Shown piece by piece: positions 39,534-48,259 of a DNA stretch of 64,000 nt. Numbering within the stretch: the first letter of the stretch is position 1; each line of letters starts with the position of its first letter. The stretch comes from Roseateles terrae (GTDB lineage Bacteria; Pseudomonadota; Gammaproteobacteria; Burkholderiales; Burkholderiaceae_C). The position numbers and the translations under genes were made by a program. The stretch lies in the NCBI RefSeq assembly GCF_014192155.1, contig NZ_JACHXO010000007.1:248001-312000 (forward strand), read 5' to 3'. The notes under the pieces were generated by a model. It did no database searches and was not told the origin of the DNA. It saw only the letters and a program-made list of their open reading frames with translations.

Positions 39534-39577
39534 TCGGATCCGATCTCAAGCCGGACATCAAGCAGCCAATCCGGAAC

Positions 39578-39609
39578 AAAAAAGCCGACATCTTCGTCGG
39601 CTTTTTTTT
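39578..39609. terminator. Bidirectional intrinsic terminator
   Basis: A run of six A (39578-39583), GCCGAC (39584-39589), a six-base loop, GTCGGC (39596-39601) and eight T (39602-39609). It ends the 38-39.5 kb transcript and, from the other side, the minus-strand transcript of the small gene at 39674-39946. Confidence 0.9.
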
Positions 39610-39673
39610 CACCTTAGGCCGTGCGGCCCATGCGGCTGTCAGCGCTGCGGACCGCGGACGAACGAAGGCTCGC

Positions 39674-39946
39674 TCAAGCCGCGCGGAACAGTTCCGGAGA
39701 AAACGCGTCGAGGTCGTCCAGCACAGGGGCTTGGCGATCGGTACGGCGGGATAGAGGATAAACGGTGGCGGCAGCGGGCTTGGCCTGCGCCGCGCCCTGC
39801 TTGCGCTGGGCGGCCAGGATGCGGTCGCTCAGCTCCGGCTTTTTCAGCACCTGACGTGCGAAGTCTGCCGCTTGACGAAGGTCTGCATTCGTCAGCTTGT
39901 GCGACTGCAATTGCAGTAACCCGCCCGTAGTTCGAACAAATGCCAT
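39674..39946 (-). CDS. Small protein of unknown function (90 aa)
   Basis: Starts at the ATG at 39946 (MAFVRTTGGLLQLQSHKLTNADLRQ) with GGAG seven bases before it; a TTG at 39967 is the alternative. It begins 31 bases after the stop of the metallophosphoesterase gene and probably shares its transcript. The middle is helical (ADLRQAADFARQVLKKPELSDRIL), the C-terminal part Pro/Arg/Asp-rich. No domain recognised. Confidence 0.7.
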   Translation of the reverse strand: MAFVRTTGGLLQLQSHKLTNADLRQAADFARQVLKKPELSDRILAAQRKQGAAQAKPAAATVYPLSRRTDRQAPVLDDLDAFSPELFRAA

Positions 39947-39977
39947 ATGCGCTCCGAAAGTGTTCAAAGTTTAGCAG

Positions 39978-42740
39978 TCAGGGCGCATTCGGCAAGTCTC
40001 GAGGGGTCGCGGAACTTGAGGATTCCGGACTTTCGGGCAGGTAATCCACCAACAGATGGGCGCAGACCCACAGCACCTTGCCCAGGTCGCGTCGCAGCGG
40101 GGCCTCGCTCTCCCCGGCTGCATCGTCATCCACGCTGGGCGCCAGCGACGAATCGTCGAGCGAAAGGCCTTCACCCGCGGCGCCCGTACCCCAAGGATCG
40201 ATGGCGGGGAATCCATCGGCCAACGAAGACATCGGTCCCACCAACTCCACCAGCCCGCTGTCCAGCCGCTCGGACGACAGGGTCAGCACCCCCACCGTGG
40301 TGTGTGGCCCCCAGTCGGGCGTGACACCGGCGGAGTAGGACGACAGCGGAAAGGCCAGCACGTACTTCCAGCGCGTGGCGGCCATGGCCGCTCCGGCGTT
40401 CTCTTCCGAGTACAGATAAGCCGCCTCATGCTGGCTGCCACTGAGCTGCGGATCCACGTACATCACCGGCAGGGAGCGCTTGAACGCCGCGCCGATCACG
40501 CCTTCGCCCAGCGGCACCACCAGGGGATGATCCGGCACCACTTCGTCCTTGCCGGGCGCGAGCACCAGCGTCTGCACGAGGTCGTGGCGGGACTCGTCAT
40601 ACGTGAACATGGCGATCTCGACATCGTCCAGCACCCGGTCGCCGGAACCGATGCTGTTGAGCACATCCCGGAATTCGATTTCCCAGGCACGCAGCGGTCC
40701 TTCATACGCAGCCATCGTCTCGCGGCTGAGCAGGGTGGCGCGCATCGCCAGCGTGCGGCCGCGGATGCGTGTCGTGTCCTGCAACGTCACTTGCGGACGG
40801 AACGGCTCGACGCGCCAGCGCACGTCATAGCGGTGGCCCACCATCGGGTAGCTCACCCGCAGTTCCCACACGTCCTCGCCGATCTGCGAGAGGTGGCCCG
40901 CCTCATGGGCGGTCAGCTCGGCGTCGTTGACCCATTCGCCTTCGGTGCCGTGTTCATGGAACTGCAGATGCTCGTCCAGCGGCGTGGCCGGATAGGTGCT
41001 CCATCGCATCACCTGCACGAAGGGCTTGATCGGATACTGCCCGCCCGGCAGTTGCACGCGGAAGACCAGCTGCCGCAGCGGCGCCCGCACCACATAGGAG
41101 GTCACCTCCAGCTCGGCCAGCCGCACGCGCGGACGGCGGGGCTGACCGAGCGGCACCCGCGCCCGCTGCATCGACTCCCGCTCACAGGCGGCGATGGTTT
41201 CCCAGCGGGTGATGGCGTAGGTATTGAAGCACTTGTAGCGATAGCCGTAGTCCAGCGCGGGACCGGTCAGGCGCCGTCCCACATGGATGCCGGCGCGCAC
41301 GCGTTGCACCGGCCCTTGCGGACGGTTCACCCATTGGTAGCCGGCGCTCTTGGAGCCCTCGCTCAATTCGATGGTGTTGTGGGAGATGCGGCCCAGCGAC
41401 ACCGAGCACACCACCGGCACCACCTGCATCGGCAGCGGCCGCTCGAACCAGTGCTGGGTGATGTCCTGCTGCACCACGGCCACGCCGGTCGCGTCCACCC
41501 CGACGGCATGCCGGATTGTCTCGATCCACTGCCCCTGGCGCTCGGCCGCGCGCCGATGGACACGGGCCTTGTGCATCTCGATGCCGTGAATCTCCTTCTT
41601 CCCGCGCGCGATCTCATGCACCGGCGCGCCGCCTCCCGCGCCGAAATGGATGGAGCGGAACGACATCCGTCCCGTCTCGAGGATGTCGATCAAATTGACC
41701 GAATTGCGGCCGGATTCCGAATGCGTCACACCGCCGCTGCCAGCAGCCAGTACGGCGATCTCGCCCTCGGTGTGATGGTCGATGGAATAACCCAGCCGGC
41801 CAAAAGCGGCGTAGTGCTTGTGGCCGTGCAGGATCAGGTCCACATCGCACTTGTTGAGTTCCTTCAGCACCAGCCCGGCGTTGCGCAGCACGAGGAAGGG
41901 CTCGAACGAGGTCAGGCCTTCCGCGATGGACGCCTCCGGAATCGGCAATGGATGGTGATGCAGCAGCGCGATGCGGGGCACGAAGGGCCGCGCGCCCTGG
42001 GCTTCGCGCAGGTTCAGCATCAGCGCTTTGAGCTTGGTCACTTCGCGCGCATTCACATTGCCGGTGGCCAGGCGCATCGAGTCGTTGCTGTCCAGATAGA
42101 CCAGCACGACTTCCTGCGGGTCGTCGCTGCGCAGCAGTTCCAGCTGATAGCCGCTCTCCTCGCGGGCAAGGAAGCGCTTGGCGGCCGTCCACCACTTGCG
42201 GGCGTAGAGCGCGGGGGTCATGCGCAGCCGCATGAAGCAGCGCACGGGAAACGAACTGCGTCGGTAGGTCAGATAAGACGGCATGCTGGCCGGCAGCGCA
42301 AACGCGCCGGGGCCGAACACGGCACCGAAGTTGGTCGAGAACGGCCGGAACTTCAGGTTGCCGAAGGGGCCGCAATCGTGGTTGCCCGGCACGCAGCGCA
42401 ACTGCACCTGGCGGGGCGAGCCTTCGCTGGCGTTCATCGCGCTCAGCTGATCGGTGAACGCCTTGAATTCCTGGCGGGCGGCGGCCAGCATGAACAGACC
42501 GCCGTGGTCCACCAGGTCACCGGTGCAGACCACCAGGTCCGGCCGTTCGCGCCGCGCCAGTTCACCGACGTAGTTCCACACCGACTCGTCGAAATGGTTG
42601 CCGAAATGCACATCGGACAGGTGAAAGATCCGGAACGGCCGGGCGCTGGCAGGCCGGGGGTCCTGGGAATGCGGGTGGGGCGACGACGGCGGGCGCTGGA
42701 AGCCGTCGCGCCGCTCTGTCACGCCATGATCGTGGGCCAT
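39978..42740 (-). CDS. Metallophosphoesterase fused to a C-terminal GAF-like domain
   Basis: Product of 920 residues from the ATG at 42740 (MAHDHGVTERRDG), which has GGGAAGAGA before it; the frame reaches a TTG at 42773. The calcineurin-like phosphoesterase motifs are all present: DVHFG (43-47), GDLVDHGG (74-81), GNHD (119-122), then LLHHHPLP and LHGHKHY. A middle part of about 330 residues looks mostly beta. The C-terminal part (about 690-860) resembles a GAF domain: VVPLGEGVIGAAFKRSLP, then YVLAFPLSSYSAG and VGVLTLSSERLD. The fusion suggests a sensor-controlled nucleotide or phosphodiester hydrolase. Substrate unknown. Confidence 0.8.
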   Translation of the reverse strand: MAHDHGVTERRDGFQRPPSSPHPHSQDPRPASARPFRIFHLSDVHFGNHFDESVWNYVGELARRERPDLVVCTGDLVDHGGLFMLAAARQEFKAFTDQLSAMNASEGSPRQVQLRCVPGNHDCGPFGNLKFRPFSTNFGAVFGPGAFALPASMPSYLTYRRSSFPVRCFMRLRMTPALYARKWWTAAKRFLAREESGYQLELLRSDDPQEVVLVYLDSNDSMRLATGNVNAREVTKLKALMLNLREAQGARPFVPRIALLHHHPLPIPEASIAEGLTSFEPFLVLRNAGLVLKELNKCDVDLILHGHKHYAAFGRLGYSIDHHTEGEIAVLAAGSGGVTHSESGRNSVNLIDILETGRMSFRSIHFGAGGGAPVHEIARGKKEIHGIEMHKARVHRRAAERQGQWIETIRHAVGVDATGVAVVQQDITQHWFERPLPMQVVPVVCSVSLGRISHNTIELSEGSKSAGYQWVNRPQGPVQRVRAGIHVGRRLTGPALDYGYRYKCFNTYAITRWETIAACERESMQRARVPLGQPRRPRVRLAELEVTSYVVRAPLRQLVFRVQLPGGQYPIKPFVQVMRWSTYPATPLDEHLQFHEHGTEGEWVNDAELTAHEAGHLSQIGEDVWELRVSYPMVGHRYDVRWRVEPFRPQVTLQDTTRIRGRTLAMRATLLSRETMAAYEGPLRAWEIEFRDVLNSIGSGDRVLDDVEIAMFTYDESRHDLVQTLVLAPGKDEVVPDHPLVVPLGEGVIGAAFKRSLPVMYVDPQLSGSQHEAAYLYSEENAGAAMAATRWKYVLAFPLSSYSAGVTPDWGPHTTVGVLTLSSERLDSGLVELVGPMSSLADGFPAIDPWGTGAAGEGLSLDDSSLAPSVDDDAAGESEAPLRRDLGKVLWVCAHLLVDYLPESPESSSSATPRDLPNAP

Positions 42741-42933
42741 CTGTCTCTTCCCTGATGTATTAGACCGTTCCAACTCCTGAACGGCTCCGGTCCGGTAGTC
42801 CGGATCTATGGGGAGCGGTTCTGATGGCAGTGCTCAAACTGCCGGGGGTTGAGTCATTGTGCTCGACTGGTAGCTCACTCCGTGATCCAGTCGCTGAACA
42901 GGCGCCCCAGGCGGCGCGGTACGGCGGAAACGA

Positions 42934-42955
42934 CAAAGGCGCCCGCAGGCGCCTT
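42934..42955 (-). terminator. Terminator after ppa
   Basis: AAAGGCGCC (42934-42942) pairs with GGCGCCTTT (42947-42955) around CGCA. On the minus strand TTTGTCGTTT follows. It starts 30 bases after the ppa stop and isolates ppa from the metallophosphoesterase gene. Confidence 0.75.
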
Positions 42956-42985
42956 TGAAGTGTCTGCCCGTGGGCAGAGGGGGGC

Positions 42986-43525
42986 TTAGGCTTGTTGGGC
43001 CTTGGCGTAGTTGGCGATGCCGTTGGTGATTTCGGCCTTGGCTTCTTCGGGGCCCTTCCAGCCCTTGACCTTGACCCACTTGCCGGCTTCGAGGTCCTTG
43101 TAGTGTTCGAAGAAATGCTGGATGGCCTTCAGGCGCATCTGGTTGATGTCTTCGGGCTTGGTCCAGTGCTCGTAGATCGGGAGGATCTTGGTGGTGGGCA
43201 CGGCGAGCAGCTTGGCGTCGCCGCCGGCTTCGTCGTCCATGTCCAGCATGCCGATGGCGCGGCAGGTCACCACGACGCCGGGGGTCAGCGGGAACGGCGT
43301 GATCACCAGCACGTCGACCGGATCGCCGTCGTCGGCGAGGGTCTGGGGCACGTAGCCGTAGTTGCACGGGTAGTGCATGGCGGTGGTCATGAAGCGGTCG
43401 ACGAACAGGGCGCCGCTTTCCTTATCCACTTCGTACTTGATCGGATCGGCGTTCATCGGAATCTCGATGACGACGTTGAACTGTTCGGGGGCCTTCGGAC
43501 CGGGGGTGACTTTATGCAGGCTCAT
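42986..43525 (-). CDS. ppa: Inorganic pyrophosphatase, soluble family I
   Basis: Product of 179 residues from the ATG at 43525 ([23 protein letters not shown]). The family I signature [11 protein letters not shown] holds the Mg2+-binding aspartates; YEVDKESG and [10 protein letters not shown] are also conserved. It hydrolyses cytosolic pyrophosphate. It is divergent from the membrane pyrophosphatase gene hppA, about 535 bases away. Confidence 0.97.
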   Translation of the reverse strand: MSLHKVTPGPKAPEQFNVVIEIPMNADPIKYEVDKESGALFVDRFMTTAMHYPCNYGYVPQTLADDGDPVDVLVITPFPLTPGVVVTCRAIGMLDMDDEAGGDAKLLAVPTTKILPIYEHWTKPEDINQMRLKAIQHFFEHYKDLEAGKWVKVKGWKGPEEAKAEITNGIANYAKAQQA

Positions 43526-43660
43526 GATGTTTACCGCAGCTGAGAAATCGACAGTCGGCATTCTAGAGGACGCCCATCACGGCCCTTCGCGCCCTTCACG
43601 TACGCACGCCCGCCACGCCCGCCACGGTGCAACGTCAACGGCTTTGCGCAGGCCTGGACT

Positions 43661-43804
43661 GGCCCCTTTTTCCGGAAGTATTAGGAATGAATGGCCGGCG
43701 GAGCCGGACAGAAGGGACTGAGCTCGGACACAGACAGTCCGGGGGACTGTCTGTGCCTAGCGAAGGCCAGCGCCGCTGGCGCTGGCATGAAGGGAAAAGG
43801 GGTC
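43661..43804. repeat. Possible small non-autonomous repeat element with inverted ends and two internal hairpins
   Basis: The ends GGCCCCTTTTTCC (43661-43673) and GGGAAAAGGGGTC (43792-43804) are imperfect inverted repeats. Inside are two perfect stems: CACAGACAGTCC/GGACTGTCTGTG (43729-43740 with 43744-43755, loop GGG) and GCCAGCGCC/GGCGCTGGC (43766-43774 with 43778-43786, loop GCT). The stretch has no gene. The layout recalls REP-like or MITE-like elements; copies elsewhere in the genome cannot be seen here. Confidence 0.5.
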
Positions 43805-43924
43805 AGGGCAGGCTGGAGCGAAGTCGTTGCTGCTCAAAAGAAGGCAGTCAAGGTTCCTCCCACCACGCTCGAACCCGAGCAAACCCGGTGCCACCCCTTG
43901 CCCACCCTGAAACACCTGACACCT

Positions 43925-43970
43925 CCCCCCCTCACCCCCAGGTAAACGCCTACCCCCCCACCCCCCACCC
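43925..43970 (-). other. G-run tract (C-runs on + strand) before hppA
   Basis: Five C-runs on the plus strand: 7 (43925-43931), 5 (43935-43939), 7 (43953-43959), 6 (43961-43966) and 3 (43968-43970). The minus strand could fold a G-quadruplex. It lies 90-136 bases before the hppA start. A role is unknown. Confidence 0.6.
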
Positions 43971-44060
43971 GCTTTAGCATCGATTCACGGCCTGTATGTG
44001 TGCTTGCGCGCAGGACCGGCGCTGTGGGCATCAGGGCGTCTCAAACCAAGGAGACAACAC

Positions 44061-46283
44061 ATGTCGATCAGTATGGCGCTGTACTTTGCGCTGGCCTGCG
44101 GCTTGGCTGCAGTGCTTTACGGCTTTATCCAGCGGAGCTGGATCCTCTCGCAGAGTGCGGGCAATGCCCGCATGCAGGAGATTGCACTGGCGATCCAGCA
44201 GGGGGCGGCGGCGTATCTGGCGCGCCAATACCGGACCATTGCGATCGCGGGCGTTGTCCTGGCGATTCTCATTGGTGTGGCGCTGGACCTCACCACTGCC
44301 ATTGGCTTTGTCGTCGGCGCCGTGCTCTCCGGTGCCTGCGGCTTCATTGGCATGAACGTCTCGGTCCGGGCCAACGTCCGCACTGCCCAGGCGGCGACGC
44401 AAGGCATGGCCCCGGCGCTCAATGTCGCCTTCAAAGGGGGCGCCATCACCGGCATGCTGGTGGTCGGCCTCGGGCTGCTCGGCGTCGGCCTGTTCTTCCT
44501 CTGGATCAGCCACAACCTCCAGCAGATCGACAGCCAGTCCCTCAAGCCGTTGCTGGGCCTGGCCTTCGGCTCCTCCCTCATCTCGATCTTTGCCCGCCTG
44601 GGCGGCGGCATCTTCACCAAGGGGGCGGACGTGGGCGCCGACCTTGTCGGCAAGGTGGAAGCGGGCATCCCCGAGGATGATCCGCGCAATCCCGCCGTCA
44701 TTGCCGACAACGTCGGTGACAACGTCGGCGACTGTGCCGGCATGGCGGCCGACCTCTTCGAAACCTACGCCGTCACCCTCATCGCCACCATCGCGCTGGG
44801 CGCCCTCACCTTCGGCGGCATGTCCACTGCGGCGCTGGTCTACCCGCTGGTGCTGGGTGGCGTGTCGATCATTGCCTCGATCATCGGCTGCAGCTTCGTC
44901 AAGGCGACGCCAGGCATGAAAAACGTGATGCCGGCCCTCTACAAGGGCCTGATCGTCGCCGGCGTCCTCTCCGCCGTCGCGTTCTATTTCATCACCCGCG
45001 CCCTCTTCCCGCAGGACCTCACCCTGCCCGGCGGCCAGACCATCGGTGCCAACGCCCTCTTCTTCTCCTGCCTCGTCGGCCTGCTCCTGACCGCCGCCAT
45101 GGTCTGGATCACCGAGTACTACACGGGCACGGACTACAAGCCGGTCCAGCATGTCGCGCAGGCGTCCACCACCGGCCACGGCACCAACATCATTGCGGGG
45201 CTGGGCGTCTCCATGCGCTCCACCGCCTGGCCGGTGCTCTTTGTCTGCGTCGCCATCCTGGCCGCCTTCAAGCTGGCCGGCCTGTACGGCATCGCCATCG
45301 CGGCCACCGCCATGCTGAGCATGGCCGGCATCGTCGTCGCCCTGGACGCCTACGGTCCGATCACCGACAACGCCGGCGGCATCGCCGAAATGGCCGACCT
45401 GCCGGCCAGCGTGCGGGACATCACCGACCCACTGGACGCGGTGGGCAACACCACCAAGGCCGTCACCAAGGGGTATGCCATCGGCTCCGCCGGCCTGGCG
45501 GCGCTGGTGCTCTTTGCCGACTACACCCATGCGCTCGAAAGCCGGGGCCTCTCGGTCAGCTTCGACCTCAGCAACCACATGGTGATCGTGGGCCTCTTCA
45601 TCGGCGGCCTGATTCCCTACCTCTTCGGGGCCATGGCCATGGAGGCGGTCGGCCGCGCGGCCGGCTCGGTAGTGGAGGAAGTGCGCCGCCAGTTCCGGGA
45701 CATCAAGGGCATCATGGAAGGCACCGGCAAGCCGGAATATGGCAAGGCGGTGGACATGCTCACGGCGGCCGCGATCAAGGAAATGATCGTGCCGTCCCTG
45801 CTGCCGGTCGTCGTGCCCATTGTGGTCGGGCTGGTTCTCGGCCCGGCGGCACTCGGCGGCCTCCTGATGGGCACCATCGTCACCGGCCTCTTTGTGGCGA
45901 TCTCGATGTGCACCGGCGGCGGTGCCTGGGACAACGCCAAGAAGTACATTGAGGACGGCCACCACGGCGGCAAGGGCAGTGAAGCCCACAAGGCCGCGGT
46001 GACGGGAGATACCGTGGGGGATCCCTACAAGGACACGGCGGGGCCGGCAGTCAATCCGCTGATCAAGATCATCAACATCGTGGCGCTGCTGATCGTGCCG
46101 CTGCTGCCTGCCGTCGGCACCACCGGGCCGGCCAGCGGCAGCCCGGCGATGACACCCGCGCCGATCAGCGCCCCGGCGCCGGAGGCCTCCACCCCGGCCA
46201 CGGTACCGGACGCGGTGGCCAGCGGGCCGATGGAGATGGCCAGCGGCAGCGCACCAGCCGCATCGGCAGCCGCTCAGCCCTGA
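44061..46283 (+). CDS. hppA: Membrane-bound proton-pumping pyrophosphatase, K+-independent type
   Basis: Product of 740 residues from the ATG at 44061, with AAGGAGA before it. The enzyme hydrolyses pyrophosphate and pumps H+ across the inner membrane. The catalytic motif [21 protein letters not shown], then [19 protein letters not shown], and the C-terminal [15 protein letters not shown] are present. The residue after GNTT is Lys ([10 protein letters not shown]), the mark of K+-independent H+-PPases. The C-terminus carries an unusual Ala/Pro/Ser-rich extension of about 50 residues after PLLPAVG. Confidence 0.96.
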   Translation: MSISMALYFALACGLAAVLYGFIQRSWILSQSAGNARMQEIALAIQQGAAAYLARQYRTIAIAGVVLAILIGVALDLTTAIGFVVGAVLSGACGFIGMNVSVRANVRTAQAATQGMAPALNVAFKGGAITGMLVVGLGLLGVGLFFLWISHNLQQIDSQSLKPLLGLAFGSSLISIFARLGGGIFTKGADVGADLVGKVEAGIPEDDPRNPAVIADNVGDNVGDCAGMAADLFETYAVTLIATIALGALTFGGMSTAALVYPLVLGGVSIIASIIGCSFVKATPGMKNVMPALYKGLIVAGVLSAVAFYFITRALFPQDLTLPGGQTIGANALFFSCLVGLLLTAAMVWITEYYTGTDYKPVQHVAQASTTGHGTNIIAGLGVSMRSTAWPVLFVCVAILAAFKLAGLYGIAIAATAMLSMAGIVVALDAYGPITDNAGGIAEMADLPASVRDITDPLDAVGNTTKAVTKGYAIGSAGLAALVLFADYTHALESRGLSVSFDLSNHMVIVGLFIGGLIPYLFGAMAMEAVGRAAGSVVEEVRRQFRDIKGIMEGTGKPEYGKAVDMLTAAAIKEMIVPSLLPVVVPIVVGLVLGPAALGGLLMGTIVTGLFVAISMCTGGGAWDNAKKYIEDGHHGGKGSEAHKAAVTGDTVGDPYKDTAGPAVNPLIKIINIVALLIVPLLPAVGTTGPASGSPAMTPAPISAPAPEASTPATVPDAVASGPMEMASGSAPAASAAAQP

Positions 46284-46494
46284 GTGGCGGAGTGTGGCGG
46301 GGTCCGGCAGACTCCTGCGGGGTCTGCCGGGCGTCGGCAGGAGCCATCCGATGGGCTGTAGCCCTGCCCCGCTCACGGCGACAGAACGCGAAGAAATACC
46401 GCCTCCGGACGGCCACTTCGGGCTTTGTCCGGGGCGCCAGCCACGGCAGAATCAGGCAAACTCCACCAAAGAAATTTCAGGGACGCTTGCCACC

Positions 46495-47352
46495 ATGACC
46501 AGCCAGGCCATCACGCCTCGCGAACTCGACGCCCGTCGTGAAGCGCTGGCCGACCTCCAGCGCCAGCTGGCGGACGAAGAGCAGGCCTACGCCACGACCC
46601 GCACCTGGCTGCAGGCCTTCATCGACCGGTATGTGGCCAGCCTGGGTCCGCTCTACATGGAGCTGGACGCCCTCGAATCCCAGTTGTACTGCGCCATGCG
46701 CTACCTGCACGACGCCCTGAGCCGCAATGGCGTGGACGCTCGCGCGCCGGAACCGCCGCGCGCCACCGCCACACCGCTGCTGCCGCACCTGCCGCCGGGG
46801 GCCCCGCTGCCGCCGCAGCCGGAGGGCGGCCTGGTGCAGGTGGGCCCGCCCACCCTCAAGACGCTCTACCGCCGGGCCGCGATGCGCCTGCATCCGGACC
46901 TGGCGCCGGATGATTCGGAACGCCGCATTCGCGAGCAGAAGATGGTGGAAGTCAACGATGCCTACGCGGCGTCGGACCGGCATCGACTCGAACAGCTGCT
47001 GCTTGCCTCCGGCGAGAGCACCTTCAAGGTCAAGGGCGGCGATGCCGATGCAGTGCTCAACTGGCTCCGGCATGCCGAGCGCAGCGTGCAGGGGCGGCTG
47101 CGCGTGGTGCAGGCCCACACGGCGCTGTTGGTGAACCATCCGATGCATCAGCTCGGCCAGGCGATCGAGCGCGCCGAACGCAAAGGCCTGCAACCGCTGA
47201 CCATCATGGCCAATCGGCTGCGTGCGCAGATCACCGAGCGCCGTCAGGAGCTCTACATCGGCCAGCGTCTGCAGCCGGAGTCCGGCATGGCCGAGGCCTT
47301 CCTGCGCCAGCGTCAGCAACGCATGGGCGGCGGAATCGCGGCGTCGTACTGA
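46495..47352 (+). CDS. J-domain-like protein of unknown function
   Basis: Product of 285 residues from the ATG at 46495. The N-terminal half is coiled-coil-like (ELDARREALADLQRQLADEEQ), followed by a Pro-rich linker. A divergent J domain lies at about 118-170: TLKTLYRRAAMRLHPDLAPDD with the HPD triad at 133-135, then KMVEVNDAYAASDRHRLEQLL. The C-terminal part is helical. It may be a DnaK co-chaperone with a special client. It stands alone after hppA. Confidence 0.75.
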   Translation: MTSQAITPRELDARREALADLQRQLADEEQAYATTRTWLQAFIDRYVASLGPLYMELDALESQLYCAMRYLHDALSRNGVDARAPEPPRATATPLLPHLPPGAPLPPQPEGGLVQVGPPTLKTLYRRAAMRLHPDLAPDDSERRIREQKMVEVNDAYAASDRHRLEQLLLASGESTFKVKGGDADAVLNWLRHAERSVQGRLRVVQAHTALLVNHPMHQLGQAIERAERKGLQPLTIMANRLRAQITERRQELYIGQRLQPESGMAEAFLRQRQQRMGGGIAASY

Positions 47353-47442
47353 GCGGCCTCGTTCTGAGGCAGCGGTCGCTGAAGCAGTCCCTGAGCGGAG
47401 AAAGTGGCCGAACGCTGGGGCCTGAACTCAGCGCAGGCGGGA

Positions 47443-48255
47443 TCAGCGCTTCTGCGCCGGCACGCCGTTCCCAGCGGCCCAGACGAGCATCTCGACGCCC
47501 AGCCGGTCCAGCACCTGCGCAATGGCCCGTGCACCGCCCTCGGCATTGCCGCCGGCTGGAGCGCTGGCCTCAAACACCCTTCGCTGCGCACCCGTCGTCA
47601 CGCCCAGCCGCATCGACACCTCACTCTGCGTCGGGCTGGAGAAGCGCTGCACGCAGTCTTCCAGGTCGAGCCGGACCACCACGGGCGCCGCCGGATCCGC
47701 ACCCGGCGCCAGCACGGCCCGGGCATTGAGCTGCTTGAGCCGGTCGCTCATCAGCGTGGAAAGCGGCGCCGCCCAGCGACTGTCGCGATAGACACGGCGG
47801 GTGAACGGATCGGTGTCATCCAGGCGGTAGGCGACGTCCCGCCCCTGCGTCAGCTCGGAGGTGGACACCACCTGGATGTCCACCCGGCGGGGCAGGCTGG
47901 CACCGGCGGGCCAGACGGGCGCGGGGCCCAGATCCAACGCGCGAGCCGGCGCCGGCTTGCTGCCGCAGGCGGCCAGTAGCGGGGCGGCGGCGCCCAGCGC
48001 CAGACCGGTCATCAACAAGCGACGGCGACCCGGCACGCCAGGAGCCGCCGCTGGCGCTACGGCCACCATTGCGGCCACCCGCGCAGTGACCGCCCTTTCC
48101 GCGGGTTGTGCCATAACCGCTACTTCCGCCGCTTCCACCGTTGCCGCAGCTGCCATCGTTGGCGATGCTGCCGCCGTTGCCGTTGCCGTTGCCGTTGCGA
48201 TAGGTGTAGCCACCGCGCCCGCTGGCAACGCTTGTTCCATGTGCGAGAGAGACAT
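47443..48255 (-). CDS. ABC-type transport auxiliary lipoprotein (PqiC-like)
   Basis: Product of 270 residues from the ATG at 48255. The C-terminal 160 residues follow the PqiC/ABC-auxiliary family (ASLPRRVDIQVVSTSELTQGRDVAYRLD, RWAAPLSTLMSDRL). The lipobox LLAAC after RRRLLMTGLALGAAAP marks a lipoprotein, probably outer-membrane. Before it lie about 80 residues of Ala/Thr/Val-rich low complexity, so the true start may be nearer the lipobox. Last gene of an Mla-type operon. Confidence 0.82.
   Translation of the reverse strand: MSLSHMEQALPAGAVATPIATATATATAAASPTMAAAATVEAAEVAVMAQPAERAVTARVAAMVAVAPAAAPGVPGRRRLLMTGLALGAAAPLLAACGSKPAPARALDLGPAPVWPAGASLPRRVDIQVVSTSELTQGRDVAYRLDDTDPFTRRVYRDSRWAAPLSTLMSDRLKQLNARAVLAPGADPAAPVVVRLDLEDCVQRFSSPTQSEVSMRLGVTTGAQRRVFEASAPAGGNAEGGARAIAQVLDRLGVEMLVWAAGNGVPAQKR
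48173..48196. repeat. Four tandem GCCGTT hexamers in the lipoprotein gene
   Basis: GCCGTT is repeated four times in a row within the low-complexity N-terminal coding part. The unit of six bases keeps the reading frame, adding or removing pairs of residues. Confidence 0.85.
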
Positions 48256-48259
48256 CAGC

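Noticed and set aside
48173-48196. Phase variation by GCCGTT repeats
   Set aside because: The unit is a multiple of three, so copy-number change would not shift the frame.
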